A stretch of 6,830 nucleotides of DNA from Sphingobacterium sp. (GTDB lineage Bacteria > Bacteroidota > Bacteroidia > Sphingobacteriales > Sphingobacteriaceae), in assembly GCA_030146225.1 (NCBI GenBank), contig JASLCA010000242.1, forward strand, positions 1-6,830, in the 5' to 3' direction. This document shows positions 1 to 6,494 of this stretch, piece by piece. The translations under genes were made by a program, and so were the position numbers. Under the pieces are notes generated by a model. The model was not told the origin of the DNA. It was given only the letters and a program-made list of their open reading frames with translations, and ran no database searches. The stretch's first letter is position 1, and every line of letters starts with the position of its first letter.

Positions 1-1251
1 TTCGAGCCCAATAAACGCTTTAACTGTATAGACTTTAAGGGCTATAAGCTTGCACTGACGATCTGTGAAGACCTCTGGGATGATGACGGCTCCAACTCCT
101 ATGTAGGTGACCTAATGGCTGAGTTGCGTAAAGAAAAGCCGGACTATATTATTAATCTTGCTGCATCTCCATTCTCATATATGCAGCAGCAAGAACGCTT
201 TAATGTCTTAAAAAGACAGGCGATCAAAGCTGCATGTCCGTTAATCTATGTCAATCAAGTGGGCGCGCATACGGACATTATATTTGATGGTCGTTCTATG
301 GTGCTCAATAAGATTGGAGAACTTACCCATGAGCTTAAGAAGTTTGAAGAAGACTTTTACCTTGTAGACTTTGCACAGGAACAACCGAGTCTGCCAGCGA
401 GCGTAGACGCTGAAATAGCCCTTATTCATAAAGCTTTAATCTTGGGCTTAAGGGATTACTTCCGCAAGTCGAATTTTAAACAGGTTGTATTGGGCCTCTC
501 TGGCGGTCTGGACTCCGCTCTAGTGGCTGCCTTAGCTTGTGAGGCACTAGGTGCTGAAAATGTACTGGCGATACTGATGCCTTCCAAATACTCTAGCGAT
601 CATTCTATTAAGGATGCTCTGGATCTTGTCGCCAATACGGGCTGCCGACAGGAAACCATTGCTATTGGGCCTATGGTAGAAGCCTTTGAGGCATCATTGG
701 GAGCGCTCTTTGCGGGAAAAGCAGCAGATACCACCGAAGAGAATATTCAAGCTCGGGTGCGGGGTACCTTGCTTATGGCTATCTCCAATAAGTTTGGTCA
801 TATCCTGCTCAACACTTCTAATAAAAGTGAAGCTGCGGTGGGCTATGGCACCTTGTACGGGGACATGGCTGGCTCCTTAAGCGTTATTGGGGATGTGTAC
901 AAATCCCAAGCTTTCCGCCTAGCGGAATATATGAATAGAGAGCGGGAGATTATCCCTGTGAATACAATTGTCAAACCCCCTTCTGCGGAGTTACGCCCCG
1001 ATCAAAAGGATGCTGACTCCTTGCCGCCATATGAACTCTTGGACAGCGTGCTTTTTCAACTTATAGAATTGGAGAAATCAGCCCAAGAGGTGATTCATGC
1101 AGGCTTTGACCAAGACCTTGTCCTACGCATTGCCAAGCTGTTGAACAATGCTGAATTTAAACGTTTTCAAGCGCCCCCAATCCTAAGGGTAAGCCCAAAG
1201 GCCTTTGGCTCAGGGCGGGAGTTCCCATTGGTTGCAAAAAATTTATTTTAA
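1..1251 (+). CDS. nadE: Glutamine-dependent NAD+ synthetase, 5'-truncated by window edge
   Basis: This enzyme makes NAD+ from nicotinic acid adenine dinucleotide, ATP and glutamine, the last step of NAD biosynthesis, in the cytoplasm. The reading frame is open from base 1, so the ATG at 115 is internal; 416 residues are visible. The first ~90 residues are the end of the nitrilase-like glutaminase domain, with the catalytic cysteine in ICEDLWDD (visible residue 22, bases 64-66); the Glu and Lys of the triad lie outside the window. The synthetase domain follows, with the ATP pyrophosphate-binding loop SGGLDS (bases 499-516), then LLNTSNKSE and YGTLYGDMAG, and a C-terminal KPPSAELRPDQKD segment, all typical of the family. 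Family members are about 540 residues, so roughly 125 residues are missing at the left. The stop is TAA at 1249-1251. No terminator is seen before the next gene 42 bases on, so read-through is possible. The identification is very secure. Confidence 0.97.
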   Translation, partial: FEPNKRFNCIDFKGYKLALTICEDLWDDDGSNSYVGDLMAELRKEKPDYIINLAASPFSYMQQQERFNVLKRQAIKAACPLIYVNQVGAHTDIIFDGRSMVLNKIGELTHELKKFEEDFYLVDFAQEQPSLPASVDAEIALIHKALILGLRDYFRKSNFKQVVLGLSGGLDSALVAALACEALGAENVLAILMPSKYSSDHSIKDALDLVANTGCRQETIAIGPMVEAFEASLGALFAGKAADTTEENIQARVRGTLLMAISNKFGHILLNTSNKSEAAVGYGTLYGDMAGSLSVIGDVYKSQAFRLAEYMNREREIIPVNTIVKPPSAELRPDQKDADSLPPYELLDSVLFQLIELEKSAQEVIHAGFDQDLVLRIAKLLNNAEFKRFQAPPILRVSPKAFGSGREFPLVAKNLF

Positions 1252-1293
1252 AGATTAAACTTTTCTTATTATCAACAGTCAAACAGGTACTAA

Positions 1294-1872
1294 ATGAACA
1301 TGAATATGAAAAAGTTAGTCTATCTTTTAACTCTGAGTCTTTTGGCGGTATTCGCTTCTTGTTCATCCGTCCAATACAATACGACGCGTGTACAAAGTTT
1401 AGACTTTAGTCAGTACAAAACTTATGGTTGGCTACCTCCTGTAGACTCATTATCGAAGAATTACTTTAACAATGATATTGCTAAAAGTAATATTTTGGCT
1501 TCTGCAAATGCAGAATTAGAAGCATTGGGTATGCAGTATAGCAAAGATAACCCGGATGTATTATTCCGATACATCACAATCGTTAACAATAAAAGCCGTT
1601 TAGTCTACAACCAAGCTTATATCGGCATGGGCGGACCTTGGGGCTGGTATCATCCTTGGGGTTGGTATGGATATGGCGGCTATAGCTACCCTGTAGGGAG
1701 TGAAAAATACCGCTATGCACACTTAATTATTGAGGCTGTGGACCGCCGCACAAACAATGTGGTGTGGCAAGCAAGAGGATCCTCGGAGATAGCAGCTCCA
1801 GAGAAATCCATCAATAAGCTCCCAAAGGTGGTCAACGGAATCTTCAAGCAATACCCATTGAAAAAGAAATAA
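1294..1872 (+). CDS. DUF4136-like envelope lipoprotein
   Basis: A 192-residue predicted lipoprotein of unknown function. The N-terminus has lysines, a hydrophobic stretch (about residues 8-20) and a lipobox-like FASC, with the lipidated cysteine at residue 23. The residues after the cysteine (SSVQ) are not acidic, so the surface-export signal of Bacteroidota lipoproteins is absent and a periplasm-facing anchor is more likely (inference). The body begins with FSQYKTYGWLPP, resembling the start of DUF4136 proteins, and ends with a conserved-looking segment around HLIIEAVDRRTNNVVWQARG, also typical of that family. Residues 111-130 form a Gly/Trp/Tyr/Pro-rich loop. Three in-frame ATGs (1294, 1300, 1306) lie within 15 bases; the first is given, but 1306 (MKKLVYLL) would give an equally good signal peptide. 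It follows nadE by 42 bases on the same strand with no convincing promoter in the gap. No function is known to me for the family beyond its envelope location. Confidence 0.85.
   Translation: MNMNMKKLVYLLTLSLLAVFASCSSVQYNTTRVQSLDFSQYKTYGWLPPVDSLSKNYFNNDIAKSNILASANAELEALGMQYSKDNPDVLFRYITIVNNKSRLVYNQAYIGMGGPWGWYHPWGWYGYGGYSYPVGSEKYRYAHLIIEAVDRRTNNVVWQARGSSEIAAPEKSINKLPKVVNGIFKQYPLKKK
1636..1668 (+). repeat. Short in-frame tandem repeat coding PWGWY twice
   Basis: Two 15-base copies, 1636-1650 and 1654-1668, differ at one position (c versus t) and are offset by 18 bases, exactly six codons. They encode PWGWYH and PWGWYG in the aromatic, glycine-rich loop of the lipoprotein. The near-identity at DNA level suggests a local duplication within the gene. 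It does not break the frame. Confidence 0.8.
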
Positions 1873-1875
1873 ATC

Positions 1876-1904
1876 AGAAAGCACCGAAAGGTGCTTTTCT
1901 TGTT
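1876..1904. terminator. Probable bidirectional Rho-independent terminator
   Basis: An 8-bp perfect stem (AAAGCACC at 1878-1885 with GGTGCTTT at 1890-1897) closes on a GAAA tetraloop. On the plus strand it is followed by a T-rich run (TTTTCTTGTTTT, with the first Ts in the stem). On the minus strand the bases after the stem are also T-rich because the end of the lipoprotein gene is A-rich. It lies 5 bases after the lipoprotein stop and 7 bases beyond the stop of the convergent regulator gene, so it can serve both transcripts. This is read directly from the sequence; termination itself is inferred. Confidence 0.8.
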
Positions 1905-2945
1905 TTAGAGGGATTCTCGAAGAGTCAGGTAAAATGGAACCTCAACATGCGCTATGGATTTTTCTTGAATCAACTGCGCGGCAGCCTTGCCCATAAACTT
2001 AAAGTTGGTAGAAATCGTAGTAATACCATTTAAGATAAATTTCTTAAGCGGAGTTTCATTATATGAAATAACACCAACTTCCTCCCCAATCAATAAGCTT
2101 TTTGAAATTATCTTATTCAATAACTCAACAAGATCATCCTCTGCAACATTAATATAACAGGTCCCTTTATTGATCTTTTCTTTCTTTAGGTTAGAAACTA
2201 AAAGGTGATTATACTTATACTGTTGACAAAACTTATAAAATCCTTTAATTATTGCTTTGGGATAATCGCTATTGTCAGGAAAAATCAACTTTAGCGTATC
2301 ATACTTAGCCAATGCCGGCAAAGCTTCTTCTAAAGCACCAAAGATATCCTTTTCATAATTTTCAAATACAGCTGGAAATTCATAACGAATATCATCTATA
2401 TATTTACCTAGTAGCACTAGCTTTCCTTCTGGAATAAACTTATTAATTACCTCCGTCGCCTGGTCTCTTCCCTCCTTAAAATGAGGAAATAATACATAGT
2501 AGTCATAGGTCTTGGTAAGGTTACCCAATAATGTTCGTAGATAGGATAGATCGCTATTATATACAAAAAGATCTAAGGCTACATCATCTCCCAGCTCTTG
2601 TGCAAATGAGTCGTATACGATTTTTTTATGGGCACTTAGTTTATTCAACAACAAGGCAATTTTCTGCCTTTTCTTTACATCTGTGGTAGCCACATAATAT
2701 CCCTTTCCTGGGATTGATGCTATTACCCCCTTTGATTTTAAAAGTTTATATGCCTTCTCTACAGTGTCCCTTGAGATATCTACATAACTGCTGAGCTCAT
2801 TAATGGAAGGGAGCATATCATCCTTTAGCAAGATGCCATGCTTTACTGCATCAATAATTGTTGACCCCAGTTGTTGGTACTTCGGGGTAGCTGAAAAATC
2901 ACTTATTTGTATAGTTTTTAGGAATTCAGGGATTCTTGGAGACAT
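1905..2945 (-). CDS. GntR-family transcriptional regulator with LacI-like sensor domain
   Basis: A 346-residue cytoplasmic DNA-binding regulator. Residues about 20-86 form a GntR winged helix: PKYQQLGSTIIDAVKHG, then LPSINELSSYVDISRDTV as helix-turn-helix, then KGVIASIPGKGYYV as the wing. From about residue 95 to the end the protein resembles the periplasmic-binding-protein fold used by LacI/GalR regulators, including GVISYNETP and the closing VPFYLTLRESL. This GntR plus sugar-binding-like architecture is common in Bacteroidota, where such regulators often sit beside carbohydrate genes; the fucose regulator FucR of Bacteroides thetaiotaomicron is, from memory, a GntR-type example. The ligand is not readable here. 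The gene follows the beta-helix gene by 67 bases on the same strand and ends at a shared terminator, so it could be the last gene of that operon or be transcribed separately. A role in controlling the upstream hydrolase genes is inferred from position only. Confidence 0.9.
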   Translation of the reverse strand: MSPRIPEFLKTIQISDFSATPKYQQLGSTIIDAVKHGILLKDDMLPSINELSSYVDISRDTVEKAYKLLKSKGVIASIPGKGYYVATTDVKKRQKIALLLNKLSAHKKIVYDSFAQELGDDVALDLFVYNSDLSYLRTLLGNLTKTYDYYVLFPHFKEGRDQATEVINKFIPEGKLVLLGKYIDDIRYEFPAVFENYEKDIFGALEEALPALAKYDTLKLIFPDNSDYPKAIIKGFYKFCQQYKYNHLLVSNLKKEKINKGTCYINVAEDDLVELLNKIISKSLLIGEEVGVISYNETPLKKFILNGITTISTNFKFMGKAAAQLIQEKSIAHVEVPFYLTLRESL

Positions 2946-3012
2946 AACATTTAGGTTTTATAAAAACATTAAAAGCCAACCTAGCTATACCATAAAAAAC
3001 TCATACAATGCC
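2946..3012 (-). promoter_or_regulatory. Intergenic leader of the GntR gene: weak promoter and possible operator
   Basis: This AT-rich gap separates the beta-helix gene from the regulator. On the minus strand TAGGTTGG (2983 down to 2976) is one mismatch from the Bacteroidota -7 element TAnnTTTG, and a TTG lies upstream at 3008-3006. The 22-base spacer is longer than the usual 19-20, so the promoter call is weak. Two symmetric elements are visible: TAGGTT at 2952-2957 inverted against AACCTA at 2978-2983, and a perfect 10-base palindrome TTTTATAAAA at 2956-2965. Either could be an operator for the regulator's own dimer, but AT-rich palindromes arise easily by chance. Confidence 0.3.
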
Positions 3013-5226
3013 TTAAGGCGAGGCGTCATAAACATGCTGGATACCTAGGTTTGATATTTTAGTCTTTATAAAGATAGAATTTTTTAATCCAATTTCATGT
3101 ACTGGAATGGGATCTAAAATATCTGCATGTTTTACTAATAAAGCTGAGATTCCTTCTGTGTACAAGCGCTTGAGAATATGTCTATCCTGCTTAATCACAT
3201 TCTCATTTGAAAAACCAAGGGCCATCTTTCGCCAACTCATACTTTTCTTTTTAGCAAAGACCGGAACCTTAAAATTGTACAAAACGTTCCGATGGAATAG
3301 GTTATTGGATGGAGCAGGGACTTGATCAAAGTAATTTTGCAAGCCTGGATACTGACTTGCATAAATGGAATCCTGGTAATAAACCGCAGCTAATCGCTTT
3401 GCAAACAAGCCTGTATCCCTAGGCGTAAGCCCCTTGAGCCAAGTGGCTAATCGATTATCGATAAACACAGCATGCTTTCTTCCTATAAAGAAATTATTGT
3501 AGTATTTATTGTCTGAGCCACCACCTATAAGTACATTTCGTTGCCCTGCATTAATAAATAGATTTGAGTAGGCTGTGAGTCCACAGGCGCCATCATCATG
3601 ATAAATTGCTGCAGTGAGAAAGTTATCTGGGATATTTTCAATAATATTATATCGAACAACATTGCCACTTTCGGATGGGTCCCGTCCATAATAAATTGCA
3701 CCCTGATCATGAACTTCTTGTACCACATCGTGCAAATAATTATAGGCTATTATATGGTTATTGCCATGCATTAAGATAGCCATACTTGGAGTATTGAAAA
3801 TTTCACAATTTTCAATTCGATTGCCTACTCCTCCTATATCAATAGCTGGCCTATAAGACTTTTCAATCCTATTATTATCATGAAAGACGCAGTTTTCTAT
3901 ACTATTATTACCGGATGTTAAAGCTATCCTATCCCCCCCGGCCATGGAAACTCCTCCGGCCCCTAAATAACGAAATAAACAAGATTTTATTAAATTATTA
4001 CTCCCGCTGTTTCGATCAAAAACGGTATTGTCATACAGGTGCTGTTGTAAACTCCCAACAATTGCTGGTTGTGCCACAATTTCTGCATGTGCCTTAAAAT
4101 TCTGATAAGCAGGAACCCCCATCCCCATACTGATCCCGAGCCCACCTAAATTTTGAAAAACACAGCCTTCTATAAGGAGGTTTTCTGTTTCGGCGGTCGT
4201 AATCCCAATGCCACGCGACTGCTCAAAGACAATTCCTATTATACTTAACTTCAAGGTTCTAAACACATTAAAAAAAGCTGTTTCAAGCATGGAAAATTCA
4301 ATGGTTTGAACAGGCTCCCCGGGTATAAAAAACAATTCACCCCTTAAATGATCCACATAATACTCATACGCAGTATCTAATTCTGACTTCAAGTTTAATC
4401 CATACCACCTTCGGAATTTTTCTTTATCTCCAAATCCATACAACGTGGCGCCTTTAGTTTTAATAGTTTTCTCTGCTATACTAATCGTGTCTATTGGTAA
4501 CATATCATCTGCATAGCCCCACATAAAGTATCCCGCTATCCATGGATCCTGCTCTGCTTGCCATGCATTAATTCTGTTTTCTTTATACTTGAATGCGCCT
4601 CCCCTATTACTGTAATCAGCATTTCTTGGAATAGACCCTTTATCAATTACCTTTTCAATAGCTATGCTAGCAGTGTTGGGGTAACGCGCCAAGTGATAGG
4701 CTGCTTTATTCACGAACAATTCTCCCCATGCTACTCCGTAAGGTCGCCCAAAGCCTACACTACGGATCTTACCATAATCCATTACTCCGAGATTTTTAAG
4801 ATTTACTTGGAAAATTCCATTGGCCCTATGCAACGCTTCCTTAGCGATAGGAATACTTCCTGATAGTACGACCAACTCATTTTCATAGGCTGAAATACTT
4901 AAATAATTATCCCTTTCATCAAGTTCGATTGTTTGAGACATTCTATATGTGCCTGCTCTTAACTTGATCTGAACAAGCGTATTTGGCGGATAATTCTCGC
5001 GGATACTTCTGGACAATTCTATAGCTTTTACCAAGCTCTTTACAGGATGTAAATAGGAACCTTCGGCATTGTCATTGCCCACTAAGGCAACATAAAAAAC
5101 AGGCCTATTCGCGACAGCGCTATTTTGAGCTGACAACTTTAGGCCGAACAATAGGAGCAAGAGTAATAGGCCTATTTTACTGTGGTTTATGTCAACCTTT
5201 AGCCTTGGGCTACAACTAAATTTCAT
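3013..5226 (-). CDS. Exported right-handed beta-helix protein, GH141-like
   Basis: A 737-residue exported protein. An unusually long N-terminal region (about 17 residues) precedes a hydrophobic core GLLLLLLLFGL and a probable signal peptidase I site at LSA/QN (residue 33/34), so it is likely periplasmic or outside the cell. The segment FYVALVGNDNAEGSYLHPVKS (residues 44-64) matches the usual opening of Bacteroidota beta-helix enzymes, where a GNDxxxGS/T motif precedes P-hydrophobic-K. Next come LSGS, an inserted region with ELFVNKAAYHLARYPN and a YEYYVDHLRGELFFIPG segment, then the helix rungs (about 310-590) with repeated N-x-I-E-N/G-C-x-F motifs. Acidic motifs HDQGAIYYGRD (506-516) and IYHDDG (541-546) lie on neighbouring rungs and are candidate catalytic or metal sites. 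This layout resembles GH141, which includes alpha-L-fucosidase BT1002 and a xylanase, but a lyase or a non-enzymatic role is possible. The start overlaps the M28 stop by 11 bases, indicating translational coupling. Substrate unknown. Confidence 0.85.
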   Translation of the reverse strand: MKFSCSPRLKVDINHSKIGLLLLLLLFGLKLSAQNSAVANRPVFYVALVGNDNAEGSYLHPVKSLVKAIELSRSIRENYPPNTLVQIKLRAGTYRMSQTIELDERDNYLSISAYENELVVLSGSIPIAKEALHRANGIFQVNLKNLGVMDYGKIRSVGFGRPYGVAWGELFVNKAAYHLARYPNTASIAIEKVIDKGSIPRNADYSNRGGAFKYKENRINAWQAEQDPWIAGYFMWGYADDMLPIDTISIAEKTIKTKGATLYGFGDKEKFRRWYGLNLKSELDTAYEYYVDHLRGELFFIPGEPVQTIEFSMLETAFFNVFRTLKLSIIGIVFEQSRGIGITTAETENLLIEGCVFQNLGGLGISMGMGVPAYQNFKAHAEIVAQPAIVGSLQQHLYDNTVFDRNSGSNNLIKSCLFRYLGAGGVSMAGGDRIALTSGNNSIENCVFHDNNRIEKSYRPAIDIGGVGNRIENCEIFNTPSMAILMHGNNHIIAYNYLHDVVQEVHDQGAIYYGRDPSESGNVVRYNIIENIPDNFLTAAIYHDDGACGLTAYSNLFINAGQRNVLIGGGSDNKYYNNFFIGRKHAVFIDNRLATWLKGLTPRDTGLFAKRLAAVYYQDSIYASQYPGLQNYFDQVPAPSNNLFHRNVLYNFKVPVFAKKKSMSWRKMALGFSNENVIKQDRHILKRLYTEGISALLVKHADILDPIPVHEIGLKNSIFIKTKISNLGIQHVYDASP
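5216..5226 (-). other. 11-base stop/start overlap, likely translational coupling
   Basis: The beta-helix ATG (5226-5224) lies inside the last codons of the M28 gene, whose TAG is at 5218-5216, in a different frame. No Shine-Dalgarno sequence is seen upstream of this ATG. A terminating ribosome could restart here, tying production of the two exported proteins together. The overlap is directly visible; coupling is inferred. Confidence 0.75.
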
Positions 5227-6487
5227 TAATAAAATCGCGTATTAAATTATGATAATTATTGAAATTTGTAAACGGAAGTGTGTCATACTTATCATAAACA
5301 TCATGATAGGCATCAATCCCACCTAGGGTATAAATAAAGAAGCAGGGGACCCCCTTTTCATAAAAAGGGTAATGATCACTGCGGTTCATAGGCCCTCTCA
5401 CCAAGACTTGCGGCAAATAAGCTTTCTCCTTGTTTAAATTGACCAAAAGATTGAACGCTGACTTAAATATGCTCCCATTCACCACTTGAATCCCATCATC
5501 ACCTGTACCGGCCATATCCAAATTCAATAGAAATTTAATTTCTGGCAGCTTAATTAATGGGTTTGCAGCAAAATGAGTAGAGCCCAATAAGCCAATTTCT
5601 TCTCCAGAGAATGCTAAAAAAACCATGTCATAACGGGGTGGATTTTCCCTATAGTGCTTGCTCAGTGCAAGCAACATAGCTGTGCCGCTGGCGTTATCAT
5701 TCGCTCCTGGGAAATACACATCCTTGCCAATAGCTCCAATATGATCATAGTGCGCCGTTATCACAATTGTAGAATCAGTATTCCCCGTTCCCTTAATAAA
5801 GCCACACACATTTTGAGTTTTATACTTAGGAATAAGCTTTGCAGAAACTGAGATTTTTAGTTCATTCGTGGATAGCGTAGAGAGTATTTGATTTTGGGTA
5901 TACAATACAGGCTTATTAACTTGATAAGTTAAGGATCGCCATTTTAGCTTTTGCGTAGAGTTTATAAGCGTTCCTGCTTGCTTACCCTCATTTTTAAGAT
6001 ACGATACAGCCCATTTATACTGTTCAGCATTTAGTTTTTTCATGCTTTCTTGCTCGTCGATATACAGGAATTTCCCCTTGAGATCCTCAGCATCTAAGGC
6101 ATGCTTTAGCCAGGTACTATCAGCTGAGCTTATAACAAAATGTTGGATTGCAAAGCCCCCTGCAATCGAAGGACTTGCCGCATCAGGTAAAAATTCTACA
6201 GCTAGTCCTAAAGATTTTCCATTAATACTTAAGCTTGCTGCTTTCGGAAAGGTGTTCGCTGACAAATAATAATCCTGTGTATAGGCTTGTGATGGCAAGG
6301 TAGAAACACCCATTTTTTTAAATTCGCTAATAAGAAATTTCGCTGCCTTTCGGTCTCCATCAAAAATATAGCCTCGCCCATAATATTTTTTTGAAGCAAG
6401 TTCCTGAACTATTTTACGAGCATATTCTTCTTGAGCAAACAAAGCACAAGAACAAAAAAGTGCGATTAAAAGAAGTTTTATTTTCAT
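5216..6487 (-). CDS. Exported M28 family zinc metallopeptidase
   Basis: A 423-residue exported aminopeptidase-like enzyme that should remove residues from peptide N-termini using a two-zinc centre. The signal peptide is MKIKLLLIALFCSCALFA, with cleavage before QEE; the cysteines make a lipoprotein conceivable but the lipobox is poor. A PA-like inserted region occupies about residues 75-215. The catalytic domain carries the expected M28 ligands: His246 and Asp248 in TAHYDHIG, Asp264 in PGANDNASG, the Glu296-Glu297 pair in FSGEEIGLLGS, Asp324 in NLDMAG and His395 in YHDVYD, so the active site looks intact. The SDHYPF motif precedes the last ligand, as usual. I chose the ATG at 6487 because it yields a clean signal peptide and lies 7 bases after the stop of the upstream gene. 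An in-frame ATG at 6580 would overlap that gene and add a non-native-looking hydrophobic stretch. It is in an operon with both neighbours. The exact substrate is unknown; the family also includes glutaminyl cyclases and carboxypeptidases. Confidence 0.93.
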   Translation of the reverse strand: MKIKLLLIALFCSCALFAQEEYARKIVQELASKKYYGRGYIFDGDRKAAKFLISEFKKMGVSTLPSQAYTQDYYLSANTFPKAASLSINGKSLGLAVEFLPDAASPSIAGGFAIQHFVISSADSTWLKHALDAEDLKGKFLYIDEQESMKKLNAEQYKWAVSYLKNEGKQAGTLINSTQKLKWRSLTYQVNKPVLYTQNQILSTLSTNELKISVSAKLIPKYKTQNVCGFIKGTGNTDSTIVITAHYDHIGAIGKDVYFPGANDNASGTAMLLALSKHYRENPPRYDMVFLAFSGEEIGLLGSTHFAANPLIKLPEIKFLLNLDMAGTGDDGIQVVNGSIFKSAFNLLVNLNKEKAYLPQVLVRGPMNRSDHYPFYEKGVPCFFIYTLGGIDAYHDVYDKYDTLPFTNFNNYHNLIRDFINEI

Positions 6488-6494
6488 CTGTATA

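Noticed and set aside
1252..1293. Promoter for the lipoprotein gene in the 42-base gap after nadE
   Set aside because: I looked for a TTG plus TAnnTTTG pair and found no combination with acceptable spacing and match; co-transcription with nadE or an unseen promoter remains open.
1157..1366. 69-codon minus-strand frame across the nadE/lipoprotein junction
   Set aside because: It is antisense to two secure genes and its translation resembles no known protein.
2803..3048. 81-codon plus-strand open frame spanning the regulator start and the gap
   Set aside because: It is antisense to the conserved winged-helix coding region and has no family resemblance.
3500..4250. Possible repeat array in the beta-helix gene
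   Set aside because: The periodic N-x-I-E-N-C-x-F pattern is at protein level and reflects beta-helix rungs; no DNA-level repeats or CRISPR-like spacing are visible.
4558..4863. 101-codon open frame on the plus strand
   Set aside because: It lies entirely antisense to the well-supported beta-helix gene, has no recognisable domain, and no start signal; it is a shadow frame.
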